A DNA stretch of 14,196 bases from an uncultured Eubacteriales bacterium (GCA_900544405.1 UQVA01000036.1:1-14196), one strand, 5' to 3'. Counted from the stretch's first letter, positions 1 to 6,311 are shown. The notes: generated from the letters alone by a model not told the origin. Translations and numbers: made by a program.

Positions 1-38
1 TCCGGCGTATATCGTTTGTTTGGTACTCCTTTTGGCAT
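1..38 (-). CDS. IS3-family transposase OrfA, N-terminal fragment (cut by window edge)
   Basis: The minus strand from 38 reads MPKGVPNKRYTP and then leaves the window. This start matches the N-terminus I know from IS3-family OrfA proteins (typically MPKG.PNKRYTPEFK), which continue into a helix-turn-helix that binds the inverted repeats. In this family OrfA is normally followed by OrfB, the DDE integrase-like protein, joined to it by programmed -1 frameshifting; that part lies outside the window. A GGGGTG ribosome-binding site sits 9 nt before the ATG and falls inside the 3' arm of the leader hairpin. The gene points the same way as the lipoprotein gene behind it, so read-through from that gene would transcribe it in sense. 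Whether the full gene is intact cannot be told. Confidence 0.72.
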   Translation of the reverse strand, partial: MPKGVPNKRYTP

Positions 39-45
39 AACAAAA

Positions 46-93
46 CACCCCACTTATTAGATAGTATATCATACTTGTCTAACAAATGGGGTG
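46..93 (-). promoter_or_regulatory. Leader hairpin of the IS that covers the orfA ribosome-binding site
   Basis: On the minus strand, 93-71 (CACCCCATTTGTTAGACAAG and on to TAT) can pair with 67-46 (ATACTATCTAATAAGTGGGG, then TG). This gives 16 consecutive pairs including two G-U, then one mismatch, one pair, a single-base bulge and four more pairs, closed by a loop of about 3 nt. The 5' arm is the IS tip and the 3' arm holds the GGGGTG Shine-Dalgarno of orfA. A transcript entering from outside would fold and hide the ribosome site; one started inside the leader would lack the 5' arm. This design is documented for IS10 and IS50. Its role here is inferred. Confidence 0.6.
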
Positions 94-142
94 CAGTTCA
101 AACATGGCCCTGTGGGGGCTTGTGATTTTTATGCTTTTGGGA

Positions 143-1132
143 TTACTGTCTCGTGTAAGTAACGCTGTCCTGACCGAACAGGTCCGCCTGGTCGGTATCC
201 TCATCGGTCAGCGTATCCTTCTCCGCATCATAGGACAGGGTGTTCTCCCCAAGGACCAGTTTGCCGTCCTCAAACTCCACGGTGCCATGGTCAAAGCCTG
301 CCGTTTCGATGGCATCCAGCGCATCCTCCATGCCCACCTGATTTTTCAGGAACTCGTCCATGTTCACGCCGTACAGGCCGTTCATGACTTCGTCCCAGTC
401 CTCGGTGCCCAGCTCCGCATACAGGTCGTCCAGCGTATAGCCCTGGTCGGCCAGGTTGGTACTGATGGCCTCCTTCATGTACCGGATCATCAGGTCCTTG
501 AAAGCATCACCGAAATTCTCGCTGCGCTCGATGGTACACTCCACGCCGTACTCGCCGTTCTCGTCAATGGTCACGGTGAAGGAGGCGTTGGCCTGGGGCA
601 GGGTCCCGTCGGAGGTGACGGTATTCCAGGCGTCCTCCATCAGGCCCATGCTGTCCACCAGATAGCCGAACAGGTCAAAGGTGCCGCTTTTCCAGGTACC
701 GGAAACCGCTTGCAGCAGCAGGGCGTTCTCGGTCTTTTCCAGATAGTCCTTGCTGTCCTGATAGTCCGCCAAACCGGTAAACAGATCCTGCGCCTTGGTG
801 TAATCCTCGTCCTCGAAAGCCTTCACAGCCATGGCATAATTGCACTTGGTCACATATTTGCCGCTGTCCCGGTAATCGCCCAGGTCCGTGAACTGGGTCA
901 GGGCCGTTTCATACTCGCCCTTGTCGAAATTGTCCTCGGCAATGGCGTAGCGGCACTTGACGGCCAGGTCGGCGGCATCCTTGTAGTCCCCCAGGGCGTC
1001 CAAAGCCGTCAGGGCCTCCTGGTAATTCCCGGCATCCATGGCGGTGACGGCCTGCTTATAGTCCAAGGACTTGCAGCCGCTCAGGGCCAGCACCAGCGCC
1101 AGAACCAGCAGAATGGCAATGCGTTTCTTCAT
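143..1132 (-). CDS. Secreted lipoprotein with three TPR-like repeats, function unknown
   Basis: The 329-residue product starts at the ATG at 1132, preceded by AGAGGAG at good spacing. An in-frame ATG at 1177 is rejected because the region between holds the promoter -10. The N-terminus is a lipoprotein signal (MKKR, a hydrophobic LVLALVLAL stretch, lipobox LSGC with Cys at about residue 19), so the protein should be lipid-anchored on the outer face of the membrane. Residues about 22-135 form three repeats of roughly 37 residues with the pattern A..GNY.EAL..L..LGDYKDA....KC.Y, a TPR-like form common in surface proteins of gut Clostridia. After residue 150 comes an acidic domain, roughly residues 155-325, that I do not recognise. 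No specific function is assigned; protein binding through the repeats is likely. No terminator is seen before the IS tip at 100. Confidence 0.85.
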   Translation of the reverse strand: MKKRIAILLVLALVLALSGCKSLDYKQAVTAMDAGNYQEALTALDALGDYKDAADLAVKCRYAIAEDNFDKGEYETALTQFTDLGDYRDSGKYVTKCNYAMAVKAFEDEDYTKAQDLFTGLADYQDSKDYLEKTENALLLQAVSGTWKSGTFDLFGYLVDSMGLMEDAWNTVTSDGTLPQANASFTVTIDENGEYGVECTIERSENFGDAFKDLMIRYMKEAISTNLADQGYTLDDLYAELGTEDWDEVMNGLYGVNMDEFLKNQVGMEDALDAIETAGFDHGTVEFEDGKLVLGENTLSYDAEKDTLTDEDTDQADLFGQDSVTYTRQ

Positions 1133-1167
1133 TTGGGTCCATCTCCTCTTTTGTTGTTGTCTTTTAT

Positions 1168-1196
1168 ATTGTGCCATATTTCGACTGGGCTGTCAA
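1168..1196 (-). promoter_or_regulatory. Sigma-A type promoter of the TPR lipoprotein gene
   Basis: On the minus strand a perfect -35 TTGACA (1196-1191) is followed by a 17-bp spacer and the -10 CACAAT (1173-1168, 4 of 6 consensus). Transcription would start near 1161, about 30 nt before the ATG at 1132. The weak -10 beside a perfect -35, and the repeat just upstream, fit a regulated promoter. Confidence 0.7.
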
Positions 1197-1208
1197 TGGT
1201 TTTTCGCA

Positions 1209-1242
1209 AAAAGTCCATGATTTTATACAAAAGTCCGTGATT
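1209..1242. repeat. Two direct 14-bp repeats, 20 bp apart, upstream of the lipoprotein promoter
   Basis: AAAAGTCCATGATT (1209-1222) and AAAAGTCCGTGATT (1229-1242) differ at one base and repeat with a 20-bp period, about two helical turns. The nearer copy ends 12 bp upstream of the -35 at 1196-1191. This placement suits the binding sites of an activator or response-regulator dimer, but no regulator is identified. Confidence 0.5.
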
Positions 1243-1260
1243 GGTTTTGACGGTCTTTTG

Positions 1261-1426
1261 ACAGGATAAACGGGTCGAGGGATGGTAGGGGGAGGCAGCG
1301 CCTCGCCGGAAGATTTTCGGTAATTCGGACGGGCGGGGCGTGCCGCCGCCCCAACAGTGCCCCGCCAGAAAAATTTTTTTAATTCTTCCTTTTCTCTTCA
1401 CTCTTCACTTTTCTCTCTTCTCTAAT
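1261..1426. other. Non-coding stretch with GC-rich dyads and a pyrimidine-rich tract
   Basis: No credible gene is present here. The stretch holds GAGGC-AGC-GCCTC (1292-1304), a perfect 8-bp inverted repeat GGCGGGGC/GCCCCGCC (1332-1339 and 1359-1366) with an alternative internal pairing GGGGCG/CGCCCC, a T-run at 1374-1380, and a C/T-rich tract at about 1384-1424 containing near repeats of TTCACTCTTCAC. From general memory, similar GC dyads and CTTCACT tracts are scattered between genes in related Clostridia, so this may be a copy of a dispersed intergenic element; only a genome search can tell. Confidence 0.4.
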
Positions 1427-1427
1427 A

Positions 1428-1464
1428 AAAAGACGGCTTCCGTCTTTTACGGAAGCCGTCTTTT
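1428..1464 (-). terminator. Strong intrinsic terminator of rnpB
   Basis: A perfect 16-bp stem, AAAAGACGGCTTCCGT (1428-1443) pairing with ACGGAAGCCGTCTTTT (1449-1464), encloses a 5-nt loop. On the minus strand the stem runs into TTTTTATT. It starts only about 2 nt beyond the rnpB 3' end. The symmetric A/T ends would also stop plus-strand transcription. Confidence 0.9.
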
Positions 1465-1466
1465 AT

Positions 1467-1898
1467 GCGACACGGTGCTGTAAGCCGGGTTCTGTCTCGA
1501 CAGCCATCTATCTAGCCCCGGAATTGCTCCCGAGGTCCAGCCACCTCTTGGGGACGGCCGGGCCGGCCTTCTGTCCCACTACACGGTGTTGCTCCGGATA
1601 GAGTTTACATCATAAAACCCATGTCTCCATGGGCTGGGTGCGCTCTTACCGCACCTTTTCACCCTTACTCGTCGATGCCAGCTCCATACCCTTCGCCCCG
1701 CCGCAAGCGGCAGGTCTTTAGTCATTTTACTGCATCTCCTCTCCCCATGGATTGGATGGGGTCGAGCGGTATCTCTCTGTTGCACTTGTCCTGGGGTCAC
1801 CCCCGGCGGGCGTTACCCGTTATCCTTGCCCTGTGGAGCCCGGACTTTCCTCACAGGGGGCCTTTCGGCCTTCCTGCGCGGCTGTCCGCTCCGGTCGC
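1467..1898 (-). ncRNA. rnpB: RNase P RNA (bacterial type A)
   Basis: This is the catalytic RNA of ribonuclease P, which removes the 5' leader of precursor tRNAs together with the RnpA protein. On the minus strand the 5' part contains the universal block GAGGAAAGTCCGGGCTCC (1852-1835) and ACAGAGAGA further on. The 3' part ends in the near-universal GACAGAACCCGGCTTA (about 1496-1481), the two blocks that form the P4 core region. The 5' end GCGACCGG and 3' end CCGTGTCGC can pair to form P1, which together with the promoter sets the ends at 1898 and 1467. At about 432 nt it is somewhat longer than the usual 350-410. Open frames across this segment on either strand are not genes. Confidence 0.95.
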
Positions 1899-1904
1899 AG
1901 TGCT

Positions 1905-1933
1905 ATTCTACCGCAGGAAAACAAAATTGTCAA
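1905..1933 (-). promoter_or_regulatory. Promoter of rnpB
   Basis: Minus-strand TTGACA (1933-1928), a 17-bp spacer and TAGAAT (1910-1905) give a near-consensus sigma-A promoter. The first G seven bases downstream of the -10 is 1898, which matches the expected 5' end of the P1 helix of rnpB. It lies back to back with the murD promoter, with 16 bp between the two -35 boxes. Confidence 0.88.
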
Positions 1934-1949
1934 AGGATTTTCGCAGCAG

Positions 1950-1978
1950 TTGAAAACTTTTCCAAAAAGCGTTATACT
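1950..1978 (+). promoter_or_regulatory. Promoter of the murD-ispD-ispF operon
   Basis: TTGAAA (1950-1955), a 17-bp spacer and TATACT (1973-1978) each match consensus at 5 of 6 positions. The start would be near 1985, giving a leader of about 27 nt that holds the GAGGAA ribosome site before the ATG at 2012. Confidence 0.85.
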
Positions 1979-2011
1979 GATAGCAAGCTATGCGGAAACG
2001 AGGAATGGACC

Positions 2012-3376
2012 ATGAACCAACTGCTGGAAGAAAAAATCGCCGCCTGGCGGCACCGGACCATCGTGGTGCTGGGGCTGGGGGTCAGCAATCGGCCCCTGGT
2101 GCGGCTGCTGCTGGAAAACGGCTGCCATGTGATTGGCTGCGACCGGACCCCCCGGGAAAAGCTGGACGCCGAGGTGCTGGACCTGGAAGTCAAGGGTGCC
2201 GAGCTGCGCGTCGGCGACGGCTACCTGGATAATTTGCCCGCCGACCTGGTGTTCCGGACCCCCGGAATGCACCCCAACACCCCGGCCCTGACGGCATTGC
2301 GGCAGCGGGGCGCCGAGATCACCAGTGAAATGGAAATTTTCTTTGAGGTCTGCCCCTGCACCCTACTGGCGGTCACCGGTTCCGACGGAAAAACCACCAC
2401 CACAACCCTCATCGCCAAAATGCTCCAGGCCGCCGGAAAAACCGTGTGGCTGGGGGGCAATATCGGCACGCCGCTGCTCCCCCAGGTGAACGAGATGCAC
2501 CCGGAGGACTATGCGGTGGTGGAGCTCAGTTCCTTTCAGCTGATGGATATGCGCCGCAGCCCCCATGTGGCCGTGGTCACGAACCTGGCCCCCAATCATC
2601 TGGACATTCACAAGGACATGGAGGAATATGTGGAGGCGAAAAAGAACATTTTCCGCTTCCAGAAGGCCGGGGACTTGCTGATTCTGAATCACGACAACGC
2701 CATCACCGACGGCTTCACCGGCAATGGGGCCACCCTGAAATTCTCCCGCCGGGAGCGGACCCAGGGGGCTTGGGTGGAGGACGGGACCATTTTCGTTCTG
2801 GGCCGCCCGGTGCTGAAAACGGCAGATATTCTCATTCCCGGCGTTCACAACATTGAAAATTACATGGCGGCCATTCTGGCGGTCCAGGGTCTGGTGGACG
2901 ATGAGACCGTCCGGAACGTAGCCCGGACCTTTGGCGGCGTGGAGCATCGCATTGAGTTGGTGCGGGTGAAGGATGGGGTCCGGTATTATAACGATTCCAT
3001 CGCCTCCTCCCCCAGCCGGACCATCGCAGGCCTGCGGAGCTTCCCGGAAAAGGTCATTCTCATCGCCGGGGGCTACGACAAGCACATTCCCTACGACGTG
3101 CTGGGACCGGAAATCTGCGCCCATGTAAGCAAGCTGTTCCTGGGAGGCGCCACCGGGGAGCAGATCCGGCAGGCCGTGGTAAACGCCCCGGAATACGAAG
3201 CCGGAAAGCCGGAAATTCAGGACTGCGGGGATTTTGACCACGCTTTTTACGCCGCCGTGGCTGCGGCCAAGCCGGGAGACACGGTGCTGATGAGTCCCGC
3301 CAGCGCCGCCTTCGATCAGTTCAAGAACTTTATGGTCCGGGGAGAGCACTTCAAAAAACTGGTAATGGAGCTTTGA
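2012..3376 (+). CDS. murD: UDP-N-acetylmuramoyl-L-alanine--D-glutamate ligase
   Basis: MurD is the cytoplasmic ATP-dependent ligase that adds D-glutamate to UDP-MurNAc-L-Ala in peptidoglycan precursor synthesis. The 454-residue product is of normal length. An N-terminal Rossmann-like domain (VVLGLGVSNRPLV, about residues 13-25) binds the UDP-sugar. The Mur ligase P-loop TGSDGKTT is at residues 122-129, followed by ELSSFQL and the NLAPNHLDIH block. The C-terminal domain has YNDSIASSPSRT, the GGYDKHIPY loop and MSPASAAFDQF, all typical of MurD rather than MurC, MurE or MurF. The ATG at 2012 is chosen because AGGAA lies 7 nt upstream and the frame then starts with the usual N-terminus; longer in-frame starts would lie in the promoter or rnpB. 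It is first in an operon with ispD, whose ATG begins 1 nt after its stop. Confidence 0.96.
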   Translation: MNQLLEEKIAAWRHRTIVVLGLGVSNRPLVRLLLENGCHVIGCDRTPREKLDAEVLDLEVKGAELRVGDGYLDNLPADLVFRTPGMHPNTPALTALRQRGAEITSEMEIFFEVCPCTLLAVTGSDGKTTTTTLIAKMLQAAGKTVWLGGNIGTPLLPQVNEMHPEDYAVVELSSFQLMDMRRSPHVAVVTNLAPNHLDIHKDMEEYVEAKKNIFRFQKAGDLLILNHDNAITDGFTGNGATLKFSRRERTQGAWVEDGTIFVLGRPVLKTADILIPGVHNIENYMAAILAVQGLVDDETVRNVARTFGGVEHRIELVRVKDGVRYYNDSIASSPSRTIAGLRSFPEKVILIAGGYDKHIPYDVLGPEICAHVSKLFLGGATGEQIRQAVVNAPEYEAGKPEIQDCGDFDHAFYAAVAAAKPGDTVLMSPASAAFDQFKNFMVRGEHFKKLVMEL

Positions 3377-3377
3377 T

Positions 3378-4100
3378 ATGGACCTGAGAAAAGTCAGCCA
3401 TTTTCTTCGAAAAATCCGGGGCATCCCCTACTGCGGGGCGGTCATCGTGGCCGCAGGCAACGCCTCCCGGATGGAGGGCATCGACAAAATTCTTGCCCCT
3501 CTGGCGGGCATTCCCGTCATCCAGCGGACCGCCCAAGCCTTTCAGGACTGTGCCGTTATCCGGGAGATCGTCATCGTCACCCGGGAGGACCGCATCCTGC
3601 CGGTAAAGCAGCTTTGCGCCGGGATGGACAAAGTCACCGCCGTCATTGCCGGGGGCAGCAGCCGTCAGGATTCCGTGGCCATGGGTCTGGCGGCCCTGGA
3701 CGGGCGGGTAGAACTGGCGGCCATTCAGGATGGGGCCAGGCCCCTGGTCACGCCGGACCTCATCGAGCGGGTGGTATTTGCCGCCCAGCGATATGGTGGG
3801 GCCGTCCCGGCCATTCCCCTGAAGGACACGGTAAAGCTGGGAAAAAAAGACCTGGTCATGACCACCCCGGACCGGAAACGGCTCTACGCCGTCCAGACCC
3901 CCCAGGTCTTTGATTACGACCTACTGCGAGGAGCCCTGGAGCAGGCGAAAAAGGACGGGGCCGCCGTCACCGACGACAGTTCCGCCGTGGAGCGGCTGGG
4001 TCTGGCGGTGAAATTGGTAAAGGGTGACGAGCGGAACCTGAAAATCACCACGCCCATGGACCTGGAAATTGCGAAGCTGTATTTGGAGGACACACCATGA
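3378..4100 (+). CDS. ispD: 2-C-methyl-D-erythritol 4-phosphate cytidylyltransferase
   Basis: IspD transfers CMP from CTP to MEP, giving CDP-ME, the third step of the MEP isoprenoid pathway. Diagnostic parts are the nucleotide loop VIVAAGNASRMEGIDK with Arg31 and Lys37 as the likely CTP contacts, IQDGARPLV near residue 116, PLKDTVK, AVQTPQVFDYDLL near 173, TDDSSAVE, and the closing KITTPMDLEIA. At 240 residues it is about 10-15 longer than usual because of a basic N-terminal leader (MDLRKVSHFLRKIRGIPYCG) before the first strand; GGAG sits 7 nt before this ATG, so the extension appears genuine. It follows murD by 1 nt and overlaps ispF by 4 nt (ATGA), so the three genes are probably translationally coupled. 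Isoprenoid precursors feed undecaprenyl phosphate, the carrier of MurD-derived peptidoglycan units, which may explain the grouping. Confidence 0.95.
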   Translation: MDLRKVSHFLRKIRGIPYCGAVIVAAGNASRMEGIDKILAPLAGIPVIQRTAQAFQDCAVIREIVIVTREDRILPVKQLCAGMDKVTAVIAGGSSRQDSVAMGLAALDGRVELAAIQDGARPLVTPDLIERVVFAAQRYGGAVPAIPLKDTVKLGKKDLVMTTPDRKRLYAVQTPQVFDYDLLRGALEQAKKDGAAVTDDSSAVERLGLAVKLVKGDERNLKITTPMDLEIAKLYLEDTP

Positions 4101-4570
4101 GAATCGGACATGGATATGACGTACACCGGTTGGTTCCCGGCAGGAAGCTGATTCTGGGCGGGGTGGAAATTCCCTATGCCCTGGGGCTGGACGGCCATTC
4201 GGATGCGGACGTGCTGCTGCACGCCGTGATGGACGCCCTGCTGGGGGCTGCCGGTCTGGGGGACATCGGGCGACTGTTTCCGGACACGGACGATAATTAC
4301 CTGGGCATTTCCTCCCTGGTGCTGCTGGAAAACGTGGCCGCACGGCTGGAGCAGGCCGGGTATCGGCTGGGGAATCTGGACGTGACCATGATTGCCCAGA
4401 AGCCGAAATTGAAGGACTTCGTGCCGGAAATGGTGGAAAATATTGCCCGGACCCTGCACACGGAGGCAAGCCGGGTGAACGTGAAGGCCACCACCGAGGA
4501 GCATCTGGGCTTCACCGGGGACGGCAGCGGCATGGCCTGCCACGCCGTATGTCTGTTGGAGGAAATTTGA
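4097..4570 (+). CDS. ispF: 2-C-methyl-D-erythritol 2,4-cyclodiphosphate synthase
   Basis: IspF cyclises CDP-ME 2-phosphate to MEcPP and releases CMP; it works as a trimer with Zn at each interface. The 157-residue protein is of standard length. The N-terminal RIGHGYDVH motif supplies Zn ligands Asp8 and His10, and LDGHSDADVLLHAVMDALLG supplies His42, at the same numbers as in E. coli IspF. Further family blocks are GDIGRLFPDTD, the AQKPKL segment and the closing KATTEEHLGFTGDGSGMACHAVCLLE. A TTGGAGG site lies about 8 nt before the ATG, inside the end of ispD. IspE, the enzyme between IspD and IspF, is not in the window. This is the last gene of the operon, followed by an intrinsic terminator. 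Confidence 0.97.
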   Translation: MRIGHGYDVHRLVPGRKLILGGVEIPYALGLDGHSDADVLLHAVMDALLGAAGLGDIGRLFPDTDDNYLGISSLVLLENVAARLEQAGYRLGNLDVTMIAQKPKLKDFVPEMVENIARTLHTEASRVNVKATTEEHLGFTGDGSGMACHAVCLLEEI

Positions 4571-4573
4571 CGC

Positions 4574-4611
4574 TCTGCGGGGAGGACTTTCCTTCCCGCA
4601 GAATCTTTTTT
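4574..4611 (+). terminator. Intrinsic terminator after ispF
   Basis: TCTGCGGGGAGG (4574-4585) pairs with CCTTCCCGCAGA (4591-4602) through 12 pairs including one G-T, with a 5-nt loop ACTTT. ATCTTTTTT follows. It begins 4 nt beyond the ispF stop and closes the murD operon. Confidence 0.88.
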
Positions 4612-4666
4612 CAGAGAAGTTCACGCTTTTTTCACAGGATTTCCCGGTCCGGGTCCATTTTCCGCC

Positions 4667-4695
4667 TTGACAGAGCGGAGGCAATGTGTTACAAT
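4667..4695 (+). promoter_or_regulatory. Promoter of the ftsEX-hydrolase operon
   Basis: TTGACA (4667-4672), a 17-bp spacer and TACAAT (4690-4695, 5 of 6) form a strong sigma-A promoter. Transcription would start near 4702, giving a leader of about 26 nt with GGAG before the ftsE ATG at 4728. The DNA from the terminator to this promoter (4612-4666) shows nothing else. Confidence 0.88.
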
Positions 4696-4727
4696 TTGGT
4701 TACACTTTATTTTGGAGCAGGATACAT

Positions 4728-5417
4728 ATGATCGAATTTACAGATGTGGAAAAATCCTACGCAGAAGGCAACGTGGCGCTGCGGGGCATTACCATGCAAA
4801 TCGAGGACGGCGAATTTGCCTTCCTGGTGGGCCCTTCTGGCTCCGGTAAGTCTACCATTATCAAGCTCATTACCGGCGAGCTGAAGCCCACCGCCGGCGC
4901 CGTCCATGTGAACGGCTATTCTTTGGAGCGTATCCGCAAGCGGGAAATTCCCTTCCTGCGGCGGACCGTGGGCGTGGTGTTCCAGGACTTCCGGCTCATC
5001 GGCACCAAGACCGTATATGAGAACGTAGCCTTCGCCATGCGGGTCATCGGCGCACGGGAGAAGGAAATTCGGGACCGGGTCCCCTATGTGCTGGACCTGG
5101 TGGGTCTGGAAACCAAGGCCAAGCGGCACCCCGGCGAACTGTCCGGCGGCGAGCGGCAGCGTCTGGCCATCGCCCGGGCCCTGGTGAACAACCCCTCCAC
5201 CATTATTGCGGACGAGCCTACCGGCAACCTGGACCCGGCGCTGTCCTTTGAGATCATGACGCTGCTGCAGGAGATCAACAATCTGGGCACCACCATGCTG
5301 GTGGTCACCCACGAGAAATCTCTTGTGGAGCAGTTCAACAAGCGAGTGATCGCCATTGATGAGGGTCTGGTGGTCAGCGACGGAATGGATGGGTATTATC
5401 ACTATGAAAATCAGTAA
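4728..5417 (+). CDS. ftsE: Cell division ATP-binding protein FtsE
   Basis: FtsE is the ATPase of the FtsEX complex, an ABC-type machine that does not transport but passes ATP-driven shape changes through FtsX to peptidoglycan hydrolases outside the membrane. The 229-residue protein is of normal length. Walker A GPSGSGKST is at residues 35-43, the Q-loop VFQDFRLI is near 86, signature LSGGERQRLAIARAL starts at 138, Walker B with D162-E163 lies in IIADEPTGNLD, and the switch His is in VVTHEK. The ATG at 4728 is preferred over an in-frame ATG at 4686 because that one lies within the promoter; GGAG precedes the chosen start. The coding end overlaps ftsX by 14 nt, as expected for strict coupling. 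Confidence 0.96.
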   Translation: MIEFTDVEKSYAEGNVALRGITMQIEDGEFAFLVGPSGSGKSTIIKLITGELKPTAGAVHVNGYSLERIRKREIPFLRRTVGVVFQDFRLIGTKTVYENVAFAMRVIGAREKEIRDRVPYVLDLVGLETKAKRHPGELSGGERQRLAIARALVNNPSTIIADEPTGNLDPALSFEIMTLLQEINNLGTTMLVVTHEKSLVEQFNKRVIAIDEGLVVSDGMDGYYHYENQ

Positions 5418-6294
5418 TATCGGGTACTTAATCAAGGAGGGCCTGCGGGATATTTTCCGTCACGGCTTCATGTCCTTCGCCGCCGTGTGCGTGACGGTGG
5501 CCTGTCTTTTGATTGTAGGCAGCTTCTCCATTTTGGTGTACAACGTGAACATCATGGTGGAGGAACTGAACAAGACCAGCGAAATTCTGGTGTATGTGGA
5601 CAGTTCCCTGTCCGATGCGGAGGCAAAAAGCATCGGCACGAAGATCAACATGATCCCCAACGTCATGGAAAGCGTGTTCGTCTCCCGGGAGGAGGCGCTG
5701 CAGGAGTTCATTGCGGACCATGCCGATGAGGGCGAAGCCTTCACCGGCGTGGAGGCCACGGACCTGCGGCACCGCTTTGTGGTGACGCTGGAGGACAACA
5801 CCCTCATGGCCGAGACCGCCCAGCAGATTTCCGAAATTCCCGGCGTGGCGAAAATCAACGCCGAGTACGAATTGGCTCAGGGCTTCACCACCCTCCAGCG
5901 GGTGCTGCAAATTGCATCCGTGGGCGTCATTGCGGTGCTGCTGGTGGTGTCGTTGCTCATTATCTCCAACACCGTCAAGCTGGCCATGTACGACCGGCGG
6001 GACGAAATATCCATTATGAAAATGGTGGGTGCCACCAACGGCTTCATTCGCCTGCCCTTCGTGGTCCAGGGCTTCACCTTGGGTATGCTGGGCGCTGCGC
6101 TGGCCTTCTTTGCCGAGTGGGGGCTTTACAATATGCTCCTGACCAAGGTCCACGAGGTGGATGCCTTGCAGCTGTTCCAGTTCGTGCCCTTCACCACCCT
6201 GCTCGTTCCCATGATCATCACCTTCTGCGCCGCCGGTGCTTTCGTTGGCATCGTGGGCAGCTGGACTTCCATCCGTAAATTCATGGACGTGTAA
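5404..6294 (+). CDS. ftsX: Cell division membrane protein FtsX
   Basis: FtsX is the membrane partner of FtsE. The 296-residue protein has the family layout: a cytoplasmic amphipathic N-terminus (ISNIGYLIKEGLRDIFRHG), TM1 at about 24-46, a large extracellular domain at about 47-168, then TM2 (about 169-190), TM3 (about 216-240) and TM4 (about 262-285). The DRRDEISIMKMVGATNGFIR stretch between TM2 and TM3 is the conserved coupling segment of FtsX/MacB-type permeases. The extracellular domain is the known contact for hydrolase coiled coils, CwlO in Bacillus subtilis and PcsB in pneumococcus, and two such proteins are encoded next. The ATG at 5404, inside ftsE, is preferred over one at 5356 because MKISN is the usual FtsX start and the longer form adds only an odd Trp-rich leader. 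Confidence 0.95.
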   Translation: MKISNIGYLIKEGLRDIFRHGFMSFAAVCVTVACLLIVGSFSILVYNVNIMVEELNKTSEILVYVDSSLSDAEAKSIGTKINMIPNVMESVFVSREEALQEFIADHADEGEAFTGVEATDLRHRFVVTLEDNTLMAETAQQISEIPGVAKINAEYELAQGFTTLQRVLQIASVGVIAVLLVVSLLIISNTVKLAMYDRRDEISIMKMVGATNGFIRLPFVVQGFTLGMLGAALAFFAEWGLYNMLLTKVHEVDALQLFQFVPFTTLLVPMIITFCAAGAFVGIVGSWTSIRKFMDV

Positions 6295-6311
6295 GAATCG
6301 AGGTCATTCCC

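Larger units (their letters stand above)
1..100 (-). mobile_element. IS3-family insertion sequence, left end (partial, runs off window)
   Basis: Read on the minus strand, the element begins at position 100 with the tip TGAACTGCACCCC, a TG-starting terminal inverted repeat like those of many IS3-family elements. It continues through a short leader into a transposase reading frame at 38. Only this end is in the window, so the other inverted repeat and the target-site duplication cannot be confirmed. The flank just outside the tip is AAC/AACA. The tip lies 42 bp beyond the stop codon of the lipoprotein gene and no disrupted gene is visible, so the insertion appears to be intergenic. Family assignment rests on recognising the tip and the OrfA N-terminus from memory; it was not searched. 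Confidence 0.75.

Noticed and set aside
86..1240. Long plus-strand open frame (384 codons) opposite the lipoprotein gene
   Set aside because: It begins inside the IS tip, has no ribosome site, and its protein is a His/Gln/Leu/Val-rich antisense shadow. The minus-strand gene has a signal peptide, repeats, ribosome site and promoter.
1209..1242. CRISPR-like array
   Set aside because: Only two 14-bp repeats with a 6-bp gap. No further units, and no cas genes in the window.
1374..1380. Terminator for a plus-strand transcript after the GGCGGGGC dyad
   Set aside because: The T-run is 8 nt away from the stem and no plus-strand gene or promoter precedes it, so it is kept only as part of the unexplained non-coding stretch.
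1579..2015. Several overlapping frames of 70-110 codons on both strands near 1579-2015
   Set aside because: They lie across rnpB and its promoter region. The conserved RNase P sequence explains the DNA, and none has a credible start or protein pattern.
2363..3424. Minus-strand frame of about 350 codons opposite murD
   Set aside because: It is an antisense shadow of murD caused by high GC; it lacks a ribosome site and recognisable domains and runs across the murD/ispD border.
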